Counted from the first letter of the stretch, positions 18,516 through 27,785 are shown. The stretch: 64,000 bases of DNA from Haloquadratum walsbyi J07HQW1 (GCA_000415965.1 KE356560.1:444916-508915), one strand, 5' to 3'. Made by a program: numbers and translations. The notes: a model not told the origin generated them from the letters alone.

Positions 18516-18552
18516 TTTGACATCCTCCTCCGCGTAAACACAGAGGAATCCT
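18516..18552 (-). repeat. Solo IS200/IS605-type end
   Basis: Read on the minus strand it is GGATTCCTCTGTG...CGCGGAGGAGGATGTCAA, the typical layout of a haloarchaeal IS200/IS605 right end: a GGATTC block, an imperfect hairpin, then GGAGGA and TCAA. No tnpB coding sequence is recognisable upstream of it. Confidence 0.45.
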
Positions 18553-19050
18553 GAGCGTGAGCGTAAGCGGGAGCAGTGGAGATTGCAGGTTTGCAGTTCC
18601 ATCGAACCCCAATACGGTGAGAATCCGTGTGGGGTTCATGGACTGTCGCGGGTAGAGTGAAGTGGGACTGCTGGGAGTGCCACATCTCAGCCCCCGGTAC
18701 TCCTCTCCTCGGTCATGTTCGGACTCACAACGTTGTTTTTGCCCTGGGGAGTCCGGCAGACTTCGGTGGACTCGGAGTTACTTTGTGTTGGTTTCAAGCA
18801 GTCGGGTACTGCATCTGCAACTGCATCGATTCATGATACTGAGAGGAACCGACTGTTCACCTGAGTGGGTTCGATTATTGTCTGATTGCTTGGGGCGGAC
18901 AGACCGCCATCGTCGGACTGGCGGGAATCGCTCAGTTCCCAACCTGATTCCTACCCATATGTCGGACTACCTGGCGCTTTAAATGATGGATTGTCAAATA
19001 TCAGAGTGGCTCTCACAGCGTAGGCGTAGATCGACTCCGAGTTGTCGGAT

Positions 19051-19082
19051 TCATCCTGCGGCTGAAGCCGCAGGGATTCTCC
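19051..19082 (-). repeat. Solo IS200/IS605-type hairpin
   Basis: A perfect 9-bp stem, CCTGCGGCT then GA then AGCCGCAGG, spans 19055-19074 and is followed by GATTCTCC. It has the same orientation and block order as the ends at 18516 and 21141. It could instead act as a terminator-like structure for the leftward regulator gene. Confidence 0.4.
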
Positions 19083-19228
19083 TTGATTCTGTATAACCGG
19101 GGTAATCAGCATTCTCTCATGCGGAGGAGAGTATCAGCATTTATTATCGAGAGAACGTGAAAAGAGCAGTATCAAGACGACATATAAGATTTAATTTATT
19201 TTTCCTTCAAATATAGGAGCTTCCGTTT

Positions 19229-20203
19229 TCACCCGCGCGTCTTTGGCGTAAGAAGTTCCTGAACAATCTCTACAACTGTGTCAACATCACCTGCAAGAAT
19301 GTATATAATGGGCTCAATGCCGTATCCCCCTGTTTGATAACAGACAGTCGGATCCATATCTGAGTGAGAATCACCAGTATCTGCTATCGATAAAAAAGCA
19401 GCCTGGATTGGGTCCGCACCGGCACCCACATCGGAATCGGAATCAGAATCGGTGCTGGCATCGGGATCAAATTCAATTGTGTCATATCCTGCGGTGGAGA
19501 GCTGCTCGATTAGCTCTGTGTCATAACAAATATTGATTGCGCTGTTAAATTCAAATCCATTTTCTCGAGCAGTAAGCAGCACCGATGCGACGTGCTCGCT
19601 CACGCCAAACTCTGGATCTCCTGGGACGGTTGCATTCCCCTTAACATCAAATATCCGTCCGGGGACGCCTGCAACATCATCGACAGTGGTTGCATCTGGA
19701 AGGCATGCAACGAGATTTGAACCCACATTTGGAATTAGTTCGGCAAACCCGGTAATATTCGTCAGCCGACGAAGCGCACGTCGAAGTGATGAACGAACTT
19801 GTTCACTTGTCCGAAGGTCACCCTCTGGATCGTGGATTCGAGAGTATCCATCATATTCTGCGAGCTCAGGCATAGATTCCTCATGTAATCTGGCGATAAC
19901 CCCACCAGCCTCAAGTCGTCGAATGAGAACCTCTGATTCGACAAGTGCTTGTACGCGTGAGATGTCTCCTGTTGTGAGTCCCGATCCAATCTGATCGACA
20001 AGTGATTTGACATCCTCATCGGTGACAACGACATCGCGACGGGTGACATCGCCATGAGCATACTTTGAGACTGCACTCTGACTGATTCCAAGTGCTTCAG
20101 CCACCTCATGCTGGGTAAGTCCGCGGTTACGAAGGTCCTCCGCAAGCATTGACCGAAATGTCGGAAGGAATTCTTCAACGACTACCTCCTCAATGAATTT
20201 CAT
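19229..20203 (-). CDS. HTH regulator with ThiN domain (ThiR-like)
   Basis: This 324-residue protein combines an N-terminal helix-turn-helix (about 25-50, [20 protein letters not shown]) with a C-terminal ThiN domain (about 150-320; [52 protein letters not shown]). ThiN alone makes thiamine phosphate. Fused to an HTH it forms ThiR, described as an archaeal repressor of thiamine genes that senses a thiamine phosphate compound. thi4 lies 780 bases away, the obvious candidate target. A Ser/Asp repeat ([13 protein letters not shown]) interrupts the domain near residue 255. It overlaps dcd by 4 bases (ATGA coupling) and is translated second. Confidence 0.85.
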   Translation of the reverse strand: MKFIEEVVVEEFLPTFRSMLAEDLRNRGLTQHEVAEALGISQSAVSKYAHGDVTRRDVVVTDEDVKSLVDQIGSGLTTGDISRVQALVESEVLIRRLEAGGVIARLHEESMPELAEYDGYSRIHDPEGDLRTSEQVRSSLRRALRRLTNITGFAELIPNVGSNLVACLPDATTVDDVAGVPGRIFDVKGNATVPGDPEFGVSEHVASVLLTARENGFEFNSAINICYDTELIEQLSTAGYDTIEFDPDASTDSDSDSDVGAGADPIQAAFLSIADTGDSHSDMDPTVCYQTGGYGIEPIIYILAGDVDTVVEIVQELLTPKTRG

Positions 20204-20838
20204 CTTAGATTGGTTCCTCCGGTTGTCTCCTCTGTATGATCGTGTGCTGTATCATCTGTTTGGTCGAATTCTGGATCCTCACCAAGTCGTGATGCTTGCG
20301 GTCCAGCTTGATTTTGATACTTTGAGTCACGTGCGGCGCCATATGGACGAGCTGATGGCTGTGTGAGTTCTGTAAACACGAGTTGTGAGACGCGCATGCC
20401 GGGAGTGAGCGCAACGGGTGCTGTTCCAAGATTCGATAACTCAAGTGTAATCTGTCCGCAGTATCCTGGATCAACGACACCAGCCGTTGCGTGAATCACA
20501 ACCGCAAGTCGACCAAGAGATGATCGCCCCTCAACAGTTGCAAGAAGATCTGGGGGAATCTCGACCCGTTCTTTTGTTGTCCCCAGGACAAAATCACCTG
20601 GGTGAAGAATAAATTCATCACCCTCTGGGATGATGGTCTCTGAGACATAATCGGATACTTCGTCCTTGCGGTTTGGGTGGATACATGAGATGTTTGTCCG
20701 CTGAAACTCGAGAAATTCCTCACCAAGGCGAAGGTCAATACTTGCAGGCTGGATTTGCATGTCAAGATCATCGATTGGCTCTACAACGAGCTCTTCTGTT
20801 TCAAGTCGAGCAAGAATGTCATCATCAGAAAGAATCAT
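20200..20838 (-). CDS. dcd: dCTP deaminase
   Basis: This 212-residue trimeric deaminase converts dCTP to dUTP for thymidylate synthesis. It may be bifunctional and also hydrolyse dUTP, as in some archaea. The substrate loop GRSSLGRL is at 104-111 and the catalytic glutamate is Glu133 in [10 protein letters not shown]. The PGYCG and [10 protein letters not shown] segments are in place. The last 30 residues are an acidic tail. The stop overlaps the start of the ThiN-domain regulator by 4 bases, so the two genes are translationally coupled although their functions are unrelated. Confidence 0.94.
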   Translation of the reverse strand: MILSDDDILARLETEELVVEPIDDLDMQIQPASIDLRLGEEFLEFQRTNISCIHPNRKDEVSDYVSETIIPEGDEFILHPGDFVLGTTKERVEIPPDLLATVEGRSSLGRLAVVIHATAGVVDPGYCGQITLELSNLGTAPVALTPGMRVSQLVFTELTQPSARPYGAARDSKYQNQAGPQASRLGEDPEFDQTDDTAHDHTEETTGGTNLR

Positions 20839-21127
20839 ACCGGATCCATCAATACTGAATTATCAAGATTCACTCCAGAGACAGCCGAAAAGTCGATATC
20901 GGAGGGACGCAGCATAGGTATTCTGATAGCCATAAGAGAACGTCCTGATATCGCTCCAGTCGTTAAGACAGTGTTCTGTTGTTTCGCATGCGTATGCGAA
21001 TGAGTATGAGTATAGTATGAGTACGATTGTCATAAGGGCGTGTCTGAGTATCCGCATCCTCAACGCCTCCACCAGCGGTGAACTGCAGTATCATACCTCT
21101 CTGTTTAAGAGAACCTGATTTAATGCT

Positions 21128-21690
21128 TTATGTCCGACGATTGACTTCCTCCCACGGGTGCACTCGTGGGATTCTCCGGTGGGATATGAAGGTTGCGCGT
21201 TTCCTCGGTCGCTCACAGACGCTTTCGATGGCGAGCCTCACGGGTCGCCGCACACTTATAACCGAGGGCATGCGTTCCAGCGCGTATAGCTCGCTCAAAC
21301 GAGCCTTCCCACCTGCACATAGCAGGCGATTGCAAAAGTCGAAATATTCTTCAGCGTGCTTGACCGCACGGTTTGCGTTACTCTCCGTTGAGTTATGTTC
21401 TCCGCCGGGTTGTTCGCCCGTGTACTCAATGGGTTCATCGTCGTAGTCGCTTTTCGCGTTACGGATGGTTTGGTTTGGTTTTGGAGTGCTGAGTAGAATG
21501 GGTTGTCGATATCGCCAGTCGTCACGGACGAGATGAGCGACCTGTCTTCCCAGCCCTCTGCGAGCCATTGTTTGCACTCGCGGAGGATGTGGGTGGCGCG
21601 TTGGCACTCTCGACGGTAGGAGCAACTGGGATTGCAGAACATAGTCCCCACGCTCACCTCAACCATTACGCACGTGACATATCGTCACAG
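21128..21690 (-). pseudogene. Degraded IS200/IS605 tnpB-like remnant
   Basis: Two overlapping minus-strand frames join in the middle (near 21465). The first reads FCNPSCSYRRECQRATHILR and SALQNQTKPS; the second continues with TIRNAKSDYDDEPIEY and then NANRAVKHAEEYFDFC. The first part resembles the helical N-terminus of TnpB and the second an Ala/Asn-rich helix such as follows its zinc ribbon. The RuvC core is missing. A right-end hairpin sits at the 3' end (21141-21175). I read it as an internally deleted and frameshifted tnpB; the assignment is tentative. Confidence 0.4.
21141..21175 (-). repeat. IS200/IS605-type right end
   Basis: The stem CCCACG...CGTGGG spans 21151-21170. On the minus strand it is preceded by GGAGAATC and followed by AGGAAGTCAA, the arrangement seen at IS200/IS605 right ends. 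It closes the degraded tnpB-like remnant. Confidence 0.5.
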
Positions 21691-22138
21691 ATTTGGAAAA
21701 GTTGGTGGTTCAAAAATATGGAATATCCAGCAGAGCATCCGGGCATGAATAGATTCCCCGTTTTCGGCCTCATCCCACGGCTCAAGATAGGCTTTCGTCT
21801 CGAAATTTCTGTAATCGAAGATATCTCATTATAATAAATTGTCTGTCGACACTTGCTTGTTCAACTATTGATACCTTCTCGGAGGAGATTATATTGAGAT
21901 ATCCCTGCGTTCACACAGTGGAGGAGTCTAGCCTCAGCCTCAGTCTTATTCGATAGTAGTCTGTCTGTATACTCAATCGATCAATACAGTTCAGCAAAAT
22001 TGAGTATTCATCTTCTGATATCGATTCGCGAAGCCGATAACTGGCGTCTCCTCTCCGATTCAATGACAAACTCCGCGCCACCGCGCGTGGGGTGGTCGAC
22101 GCAGAACCGATATGTGGACGTGGGGTTGATGCGTAAAT
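21691..22138. other. Intergenic region before pth2
   Basis: Nothing coding is seen. The first part continues the debris of the IS-like remnant, and the final 100 bases are the upstream region of pth2. Confidence 0.4.
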
Positions 22139-22477
22139 ATGAAACAAGCGATTGTCGCCCGTGCTGATTTGGGAATGGGAAAAGGGAAACTCGCTGCACA
22201 GGTCGCACATGCATCCCTATCTGCTGTTGAGGACACCGATTCACGATCAAAAACGCAGTGGAAAGGCGGTGGTCAAAAGAAGGTCGTTCTTCAAGTTGAC
22301 ACTGAAAAAAAACTGTTTCAACTAGCAGACAATGCTGAACGCGATGGAATTCCGAACGCTGTGGTGCGCGACGCTGGGCATACACAACTTGACCCAGGGA
22401 CAGTTACCTGCATTGCTGTCGGACCGGATACTGACGAGAATATTGACCGTATAACAGGTCATCTCAGCCTGTATTAG
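22139..22477 (+). CDS. pth: Peptidyl-tRNA hydrolase 2
   Basis: This 112-residue Pth2 cleaves peptidyl-tRNA that has dropped off the ribosome, freeing the tRNA. The family's N-terminal [20 protein letters not shown] and C-terminal [17 protein letters not shown] are fully present. It is of normal length. In many haloarchaea pth2 is directly followed by truD; here a histidine kinase gene sits between them. Confidence 0.95.
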   Translation: MKQAIVARADLGMGKGKLAAQVAHASLSAVEDTDSRSKTQWKGGGQKKVVLQVDTEKKLFQLADNAERDGIPNAVVRDAGHTQLDPGTVTCIAVGPDTDENIDRITGHLSLY

Positions 22478-22632
22478 GATCAATACAGCGTTTTCTCCCG
22501 TAGTGACTATCCCAGGAGTGACGACAGTGACACCTCATCACGCGAGCAACCGCCCGTGAGAGAGAAATTCTATTACAGCGGGTTCGCTCAATCTGGCCGA
22601 ACGACTTACACCATATCCGGTCACAACAAGAC

Positions 22633-23685
22633 ATGATGCGAGAGCTGCCGAATGAGTCGGTGGGTGATATATTCCGACAATTGCTGGATGAGCTTGATGA
22701 TGTCGTGATTGTTAGAGCGGCTGAGACTGGTGAGACTCTTGCAGTGAATGATGCTGTTGAAGATGTTTTCGGATATACCGCCGCTGAGTTTCGCAATCTC
22801 GACATTGCCGACTATACTGCAGGTCCGAATTCACCGGATGAAGCGCGTGCGCAGGAAGCATATGAGACAGCCCGTGAGGCTGGTAGTGCAACATTTTTAT
22901 GGCGCGCGGAGCGACATAATGGGGAACCATTCTGGGCAGAGGTCAACGTATCACGAACAGTCATCGATGATACTGAATATTTAGTCAGTATTATTCGCGA
23001 TATTACAGAGCGAAAGGATCGCGAAATTGAACTCAAGCGTCTTGCCAGCGTTGTCAGTCATGATTTACGGAATCCACTTAATGCTGCGAAGGCACAGACA
23101 ACGCATCTGAGAGAGCAAGCAGGATGTACAAACGAGTTTGTTGACCGACTTGAGCATCTTCATGATCGGATGTTGAACATTGTTAATGATGTATTGACCG
23201 CTGTAACTGAAGAGCAACAGCTAACAGATCCGGAGCCTGTTGAGCTTGATGCAATCATCATCGATGCATGGCAAATGGTTGACGGAGATGGGACATTGGA
23301 ACTCACAGACGAACTGGGGGTAATCAAAGCTGACAGACACCGACTCCGGCGGCTCTTCGAGAACCTCTTCGAAAATGCAATTGTCCATAGCGATGAGACC
23401 GTGACCGTGACCATCTCACACATTGATGGAGGAATTACAATTACTGATGATGGACCAGGTATTCCACAGGAAGAACGTACGAAGGTACTTGAGTATGGAT
23501 ATACAACAGCCGAGAGCGGCACAGGGCTTGGATTAAATATCGTCTCCACGATTGCGGACGCACACGGCTGGGAAATTGCTGTTGGAGAAAGCGCTACTGG
23601 GGGAGCACAATTTAGACTCACGGGAATGTCGGCTGATTGTATAGATACGACTGAGACAACTGATACTCGCTCCGCATCGGATTGA
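22633..23685 (+). CDS. PAS-domain sensor histidine kinase
   Basis: This 350-residue soluble kinase has one PAS domain (about 17-130, with ETLAVNDAVEDVFGYTAAEF and the PAC end IIRDITERKDRE), then a HisKA helix with phospho-acceptor His143 in SHDLRNPLN. The ATPase domain has an N-box ENLFENAIVH (243-252), DDGPG (272-276) and GTGLGL (296-301). No membrane segment or receiver domain is seen, and no response regulator is adjacent. Haloarchaea have many such orphan kinases. The ligand cannot be deduced. A second Met directly after the first is an equally good start. Confidence 0.9.
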   Translation: MMRELPNESVGDIFRQLLDELDDVVIVRAAETGETLAVNDAVEDVFGYTAAEFRNLDIADYTAGPNSPDEARAQEAYETAREAGSATFLWRAERHNGEPFWAEVNVSRTVIDDTEYLVSIIRDITERKDREIELKRLASVVSHDLRNPLNAAKAQTTHLREQAGCTNEFVDRLEHLHDRMLNIVNDVLTAVTEEQQLTDPEPVELDAIIIDAWQMVDGDGTLELTDELGVIKADRHRLRRLFENLFENAIVHSDETVTVTISHIDGGITITDDGPGIPQEERTKVLEYGYTTAESGTGLGLNIVSTIADAHGWEIAVGESATGGAQFRLTGMSADCIDTTETTDTRSASD

Positions 23686-23836
23686 ATTGAAACGGTCAGT
23701 GATTGTGCATATGAGGATGAATAGCTGAGTTGTCTCTGTTACCTCAATCGAAGTCTGATGTGCACCTGAACGATGAGATTTTTTTGCGCGTATGGTTTGT
23801 ACCTGTGTCAATGCCGGCGCCGGCACAATCACAGAT

Positions 23837-23875
23837 TCAGTTCAGCTCAGTTCAGTTCAGTTCAGATTCAGATTT
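23837..23875 (+). repeat. TTCAG short tandem repeat
   Basis: A run of 5-base units (TTCAG, with one CTCAG variant) lies between the kinase gene and truD and ends in ATTCAGATTTAGG. It is non-coding and slippage-prone. Confidence 0.7.
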
Positions 23876-23968
23876 AGGTTTGATCACATCGTCAAGAAGT
23901 ATTCCGCATTTGCACAACAGCAATCGGAGCGACCTTGCTAGTTGAGAAATAATTACCTGATACTTGCG

Positions 23969-25435
23969 ATGCGCACCGCTCCCTCTCGCGAACAGACCGT
24001 TGGCATTGAGTACTATTATAGTGACACTGACGGAACAGATGGACAACTCCGTGTTCGACCGGCAGATTTCCAAGTCCAAGAGATTGAAACGATAGAACCA
24101 GAGCCGATTGATAGCCCCGCTGGTGATTATCCACACGTAGTACTTCGAGCAACACTTTCTAACTGGGATACAAACGACTTTGCACAACAGTTATCAGATA
24201 CTCTTGAGATCAGCCGGGAACGCGTCTCGTGGGCAGGCACAAAAGATAAACATGCAATTACTACTCAGTTGTTTTCCGTCGCTCGAATCAACCCACCTGC
24301 CGAATCACTGCAGACGATTCCAAATGCCGATATAGAGGTTCTTGGACGGATCGGACGACCACTTCGATTCGGAGACCTCGGGGGAAATAAGTTCAAAATC
24401 CGTGTACGGGACGCAACAGACACTGTAGTTCTCGATGCGATAACCGCTGAACTACACACACAAAGCGTCAGCGACAATTACAACCGGGGTGATAGCAATC
24501 AAACTCAAACTCAGACTCAAGATCAAGATACCTTGTTCGAAGACACCGATGAGGTGAGTATCATAATCCCGAATTACTTCGGTCATCAGCGATTCGGTAG
24601 TCGTCGACCAATTACACATCGCGTTGGTCGAGCGATTATTCGTGACGCATGGCGAGAGGCAGTATTGCAGTATATTGCTAACTCTTTTAGCAGTGAGCCC
24701 GCAGCGACACAGCGTGCTCGTGAATTTGTGACTGAGCAAGCTGGGAGTCCGAATCCAGACTGGGAGGAAGCAATCGAGCGAATGCCGAGTGCACTTCGGT
24801 TTGAGCGATCGATGTTGCATCGATTACACGCAGCCAGTGCGAGCATAAAAAGCGATGTTGCAACATGGCGTCACGCACTCATGGCAGTCCCAGAAAATCT
24901 TCAGCAACTCTTCGTCAATGCAGCGCAGTCAGATCTGTTTAATCGGATTATTAGCGAGCGGCTTCGACAAGATATCCCGATTCATCGCCCTGTCGTCGGT
25001 GATATCGTCTGTTTTCAGGATCAAAACTCACCATCAGAATTACCACGACCGGACCCAACGCGAACGCAACTCACGACAGAGCGTCGTGTTGATATTATGC
25101 AACGACATTGCGAGCGTGGGCGGGCATTTGTCACTGCACCGTTAGTTGGCACTCAAAGCAATCTCGCGAATTCGAAACCAGGAGAGATTGAAGAAAAGGT
25201 GCTTGCACAATACAACATCAGTCCAGAAGACTTTGATCTCCCCGGAGCATTCAATTCGACCGGGACACGGCGTGCTATGGCTCTTCAGACAGACATATCT
25301 ACGAAGCTTGAAATAAATGACGAGAATAACAGTAATACCGAGCACAATTACATACTGGAGTTTGCACTTCCGCCTGGTGCGTACGCGACTGCTGTGCTCC
25401 GGGAGTACCTAAAGGTCGACCCAGCAAAATTATGA
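23969..25435 (+). CDS. truD: tRNA pseudouridine synthase D
   Basis: This 488-residue TruD makes pseudouridine at position 13 of tRNAs. The catalytic aspartate is Asp93 in WAGTKDKHAITTQ. The family segments RVRPADFQVQEIE, NYFGHQRFGS and LPGAFNSTGTRRAM are clear. An Asp/Gln/Thr-rich insertion (SNQTQTQTQDQDTL) lies near residue 180. The ATG at 23969 gives the family's start; an in-frame TTG 27 bases upstream is less likely. A C-terminal acidic/Asn-rich loop (NDENNSNTEHN) is typical of this low-GC haloarchaeon. Confidence 0.94.
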   Translation: MRTAPSREQTVGIEYYYSDTDGTDGQLRVRPADFQVQEIETIEPEPIDSPAGDYPHVVLRATLSNWDTNDFAQQLSDTLEISRERVSWAGTKDKHAITTQLFSVARINPPAESLQTIPNADIEVLGRIGRPLRFGDLGGNKFKIRVRDATDTVVLDAITAELHTQSVSDNYNRGDSNQTQTQTQDQDTLFEDTDEVSIIIPNYFGHQRFGSRRPITHRVGRAIIRDAWREAVLQYIANSFSSEPAATQRAREFVTEQAGSPNPDWEEAIERMPSALRFERSMLHRLHAASASIKSDVATWRHALMAVPENLQQLFVNAAQSDLFNRIISERLRQDIPIHRPVVGDIVCFQDQNSPSELPRPDPTRTQLTTERRVDIMQRHCERGRAFVTAPLVGTQSNLANSKPGEIEEKVLAQYNISPEDFDLPGAFNSTGTRRAMALQTDISTKLEINDENNSNTEHNYILEFALPPGAYATAVLREYLKVDPAKL

Positions 25436-25611
25436 CCATCACCGTGTGAGCAATCTCATAAAATAACTCTGTAAGTATAGAGTCATCAAAGCGAACATAA
25501 TTAAGACCTGAGCGCTGGTTTCGGTTCATCCTCGCCTGCGGTGGAGCGGGAAATTCGTCTCGCTATCTCGTTTCGATACATATAACAGAGACAACATGAT
25601 GAACGACCGTA

Positions 25612-25617
25612 CTTTTA
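25612..25617 (+). promoter_or_regulatory. Putative box A for DUF2103 gene
   Basis: TTTTAT is centred about 27 bases before the ATG at 25641, which supports a leaderless transcript starting at that ATG. Confidence 0.4.
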
Positions 25618-25640
25618 TCCACGCATCAGTTTGGATATAT

Positions 25641-26363
25641 ATGGACTGTCGGCGGTGTGGAACCCCCTTAGAACGACCAGGTGATTACTGTCTAGTTTGT
25701 AACACCGCCAACTGTGACACAGTCGTCATTGAGTTTGAACGTGACCGAGCAGACGTGACCATGCTCGATGAGGAAACAGTTATTGCAACGACAACTGTGA
25801 CGACGGTCCCTGAGGATAACCCAGAGACACATGTTGTCGAATTACGAAACTTTGCCGGAAAAGTTGCAGACGAAATTCGTCGAAAACGACCTGAGACGGT
25901 CTTTGCAACTGGTAACCGTGATGTCCTCCGTGAAACACGTGCGCAGGTTCATTATGAGTTTTATCGCGTTGCTGGTGAACATCCCGTTGAGCGCGTTCTT
26001 GATAAGCGGGGTGAACGGTCACTTGAGGTCGTTGACACACCACCCCGTGAGAAAATCGGTGGGACACACTCAACACTTATTGGCGGTCGACCTGGCAGAC
26101 AGGCTATTAGCGTCATTGCTGATCATCCACATGTCAAGAAAATAATTCCTGGTCCGATTGATGCGGGGGGAACAGGGTCACAGAGTGGTCTTCGCGCGAA
26201 GGTTACCCGAGCTGATAATAATGGAAACGTTCGATTGTTACTTCGGGACGGCTCAAGTGTTCAAGAAAACCGTGTGGTCACAACAGCGATGGATGTTGAA
26301 ACGGGTGAGTATGTCCGTGATGATCTTAATGATGCACTCACAGCCGCAGAGTTACGTGAGTGA
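25641..26363 (+). CDS. DUF2103 zinc-binding protein
   Basis: This 240-residue conserved archaeal protein has an N-terminal Cys cluster (C3, C6, C17, C20) forming a zinc ribbon. The C-terminal DUF2103 domain has GGTHSTLIGGRPGRQAISVI, HVKKIIPGPIDAGGTG and LRDGSSVQENRVVT. The function is unknown; the block is basic and glycine-rich, compatible with nucleic acid binding. The ATG at 25641 places the Cys cluster at the very N-terminus as in the family and fits the upstream box A. It precedes the ribosomal protein L37Ae gene. Confidence 0.85.
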   Translation: MDCRRCGTPLERPGDYCLVCNTANCDTVVIEFERDRADVTMLDEETVIATTTVTTVPEDNPETHVVELRNFAGKVADEIRRKRPETVFATGNRDVLRETRAQVHYEFYRVAGEHPVERVLDKRGERSLEVVDTPPREKIGGTHSTLIGGRPGRQAISVIADHPHVKKIIPGPIDAGGTGSQSGLRAKVTRADNNGNVRLLLRDGSSVQENRVVTTAMDVETGEYVRDDLNDALTAAELRE

Positions 26364-26662
26364 TTTGAGGAGAGAGCTATGGAGTCCGGTCTGCGTCTCT
26401 CGTCTGCCATTTGGTGAAGAGTCAAAGCCGATAGCTAAACACTCTCAGAGTATATGAACGCCCCTTCCCGATCCCCATACAACTCAAATAAATCGGTGAA
26501 TAAACTGATGAAGCTTGCCGCAATAATAATCCTGGTCTATCATATGCATGTACTGTCAAGATGGATATTCTAAGCGGAGACCTGGTCTCAGGACTCAAAA
26601 GAACAGTCCATAGCCTCTATCTCGTAGGCTTTATACTGACGCCTCGGATATAATATCACACT

Positions 26663-26941
26663 ATGGCTGAAGAGAAGGCACGGACAACTGGGAGTGCTGG
26701 CCGATTCGGAGCACGATATGGACGCGTTGCACGACGGCGAGTCAAAGAGATTGAATCAGAGATGCGTAATGCAAGTGTTGATGGCGATGATGTTACTCGC
26801 GTTGGCACAGGAATATGGCGAAATGAGGAGACAGGTGAACTTTTCACCGGCGGAACATACAATCCAGAAACACCTGGAGGAAAGCAGGTGCAGCGTTCAA
26901 TCCGTGCTGCACTGTCAGGTGACGGTGATGAAGATAATTAA
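26663..26941 (+). CDS. rpl37ae: 50S ribosomal protein L37Ae, zinc-free form
   Basis: This 92-residue protein is L37Ae (eL43) of the large ribosomal subunit. The basic N-terminus [20 protein letters not shown] and the end [13 protein letters not shown] are conserved. The usual four-cysteine zinc finger (CPxC...CxxC) in the middle is replaced by [20 protein letters not shown] and [11 protein letters not shown], with no cysteine in the whole protein. The beta-ribbon shape may be kept without metal. It is followed 16 bases later by rpoP, so they form one operon. Confidence 0.92.
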   Translation: MAEEKARTTGSAGRFGARYGRVARRRVKEIESEMRNASVDGDDVTRVGTGIWRNEETGELFTGGTYNPETPGGKQVQRSIRAALSGDGDEDN

Positions 26942-26957
26942 ATATATTTAACATATA

Positions 26958-27092
26958 ATGAGTTATAAATGTTCTCGCTGCAAGCGCGATGTTGAACTTG
27001 AAGAGTACGGTGGCGTTCGATGTCCGTTCTGCGGACACCGTGTTTTGCTGAAAGAGCGTGCCCCAGAGATTAAAGAAGTTCCCGTCGAGTAA
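26958..27092 (+). CDS. rpoP: DNA-directed RNA polymerase subunit P
   Basis: This 44-residue zinc ribbon is RNA polymerase subunit P (eukaryotic Rpb12). It begins [16 protein letters not shown] and contains [19 protein letters not shown]. The four zinc ligands are the cysteines of CSRC (5, 8) and CPFC (22, 25). It is of standard size and is located between L37Ae and Pcc1, the usual archaeal order. Unlike the adjacent L37Ae it has kept all its cysteines. Confidence 0.96.
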   Translation: MSYKCSRCKRDVELEEYGGVRCPFCGHRVLLKERAPEIKEVPVE

Positions 27093-27224
27093 TCATATCG
27101 GCTATCACAGTCGAAAAGACGGTTTTGTACAATTCAGGCGCGTGAGAGCTACCTATACATATTTCCCAACGAGCAATTTCGACCCACCAAGGTGGAGTGA
27201 CATATTGCGGTTCATCGAAGAGTG

Positions 27225-27644
27225 ATGAACTCTGATTCGGGGAGAGACGATAATAACGAGAAGAACCATATGAATGACACCGATCAGAGTGACACATCTG
27301 CTGTCTCATCAAATGACAATATGTCAGACACTAACTCATCACCCACAGCAAACAAAACAAGTGACAGTGTCACCCACCAGCGTCATACACTCGAATTAAC
27401 GTGGCACTACAGCGATGTGCAACATGCACAGATTGTGAGCTCAGCCATTAACCAAGAGGTCGGAGAAATTAATGATACACGGTCTCACGCGCAGGTCGAA
27501 ACAGATGACACGACAGTCACAGTGAGCATTACTGCAACAGATCTGATTGCGCTCCGAGCAGGTGCGAACACGTGGGCACGGTTTGTCGCAGTCGCAGAAC
27601 AGGTGCGCAACAGCGTTGACAATACACTCTCTGATGCCGACTAG
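27225..27644 (+). CDS. KEOPS complex subunit Pcc1-like protein
   Basis: The C-terminal 85 residues match the small Pcc1 fold (HTLELTWHYSDVQHAQIVSS, TTVTVSITATDLIALRAGAN, WARFVAVAEQVRNSVD). Pcc1 is the dimerising subunit of KEOPS, which makes the t6A modification of tRNAs. The first 50 residues are a Ser/Asn/Asp-rich linker with several Met codons (27270 and 27321 are in-frame alternatives), so the start is uncertain. Position after rpoP and before pfdB is the conserved haloarchaeal order. Confidence 0.82.
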   Translation: MNSDSGRDDNNEKNHMNDTDQSDTSAVSSNDNMSDTNSSPTANKTSDSVTHQRHTLELTWHYSDVQHAQIVSSAINQEVGEINDTRSHAQVETDDTTVTVSITATDLIALRAGANTWARFVAVAEQVRNSVDNTLSDAD

Positions 27645-27753
27645 TGACTGAGGTGGCAATTGCTTCGCCTATTGTATCTCCATCATGAAGAGGGGCACTC
27701 CCGACGACTCCAGACCGTGTGTGGCAGCGTGTCTACAAAGAAAGCAAGGCGAG

Positions 27754-27785
27754 TGCCTCGAGGCTTGACACCGAGGTGGTTCACT
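27754..27785 (-). repeat. Solo IS200/IS605-type hairpin
   Basis: TGCCTCGAGGCTTGACACC then GAGGTGGTTCAC has the block order hairpin, loop CTTGA, GAGG, GGTTCAC seen at 41994 and 44365. It lies between pcc1 and pfdB, otherwise a conserved gene pair. Confidence 0.4.

Larger units (their letters stand above)
18446..19228. other. Intergenic region with IS200/IS605-type end debris
   Basis: No gene is believed. Two hairpin-bearing end sequences of IS200/IS605 type are marked separately (18516-18552 and 19051-19082). An inverted repeat with 8-bp arms, GAACCCCA and TGGGGTTC at about 18604-18639, is also present. Overlapping open frames at 18627-18982 are Cys- and Arg-rich, unlike haloarchaeal proteins, and are taken as non-coding. 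Composition is visibly more GC-rich than the flanking genes. Confidence 0.5.

Noticed and set aside
18627..18982. Two overlapping frames in the thi4-thiR gap
   Set aside because: Cys/Arg/Ser-rich, overlapping in different phases, and inside IS-type debris.
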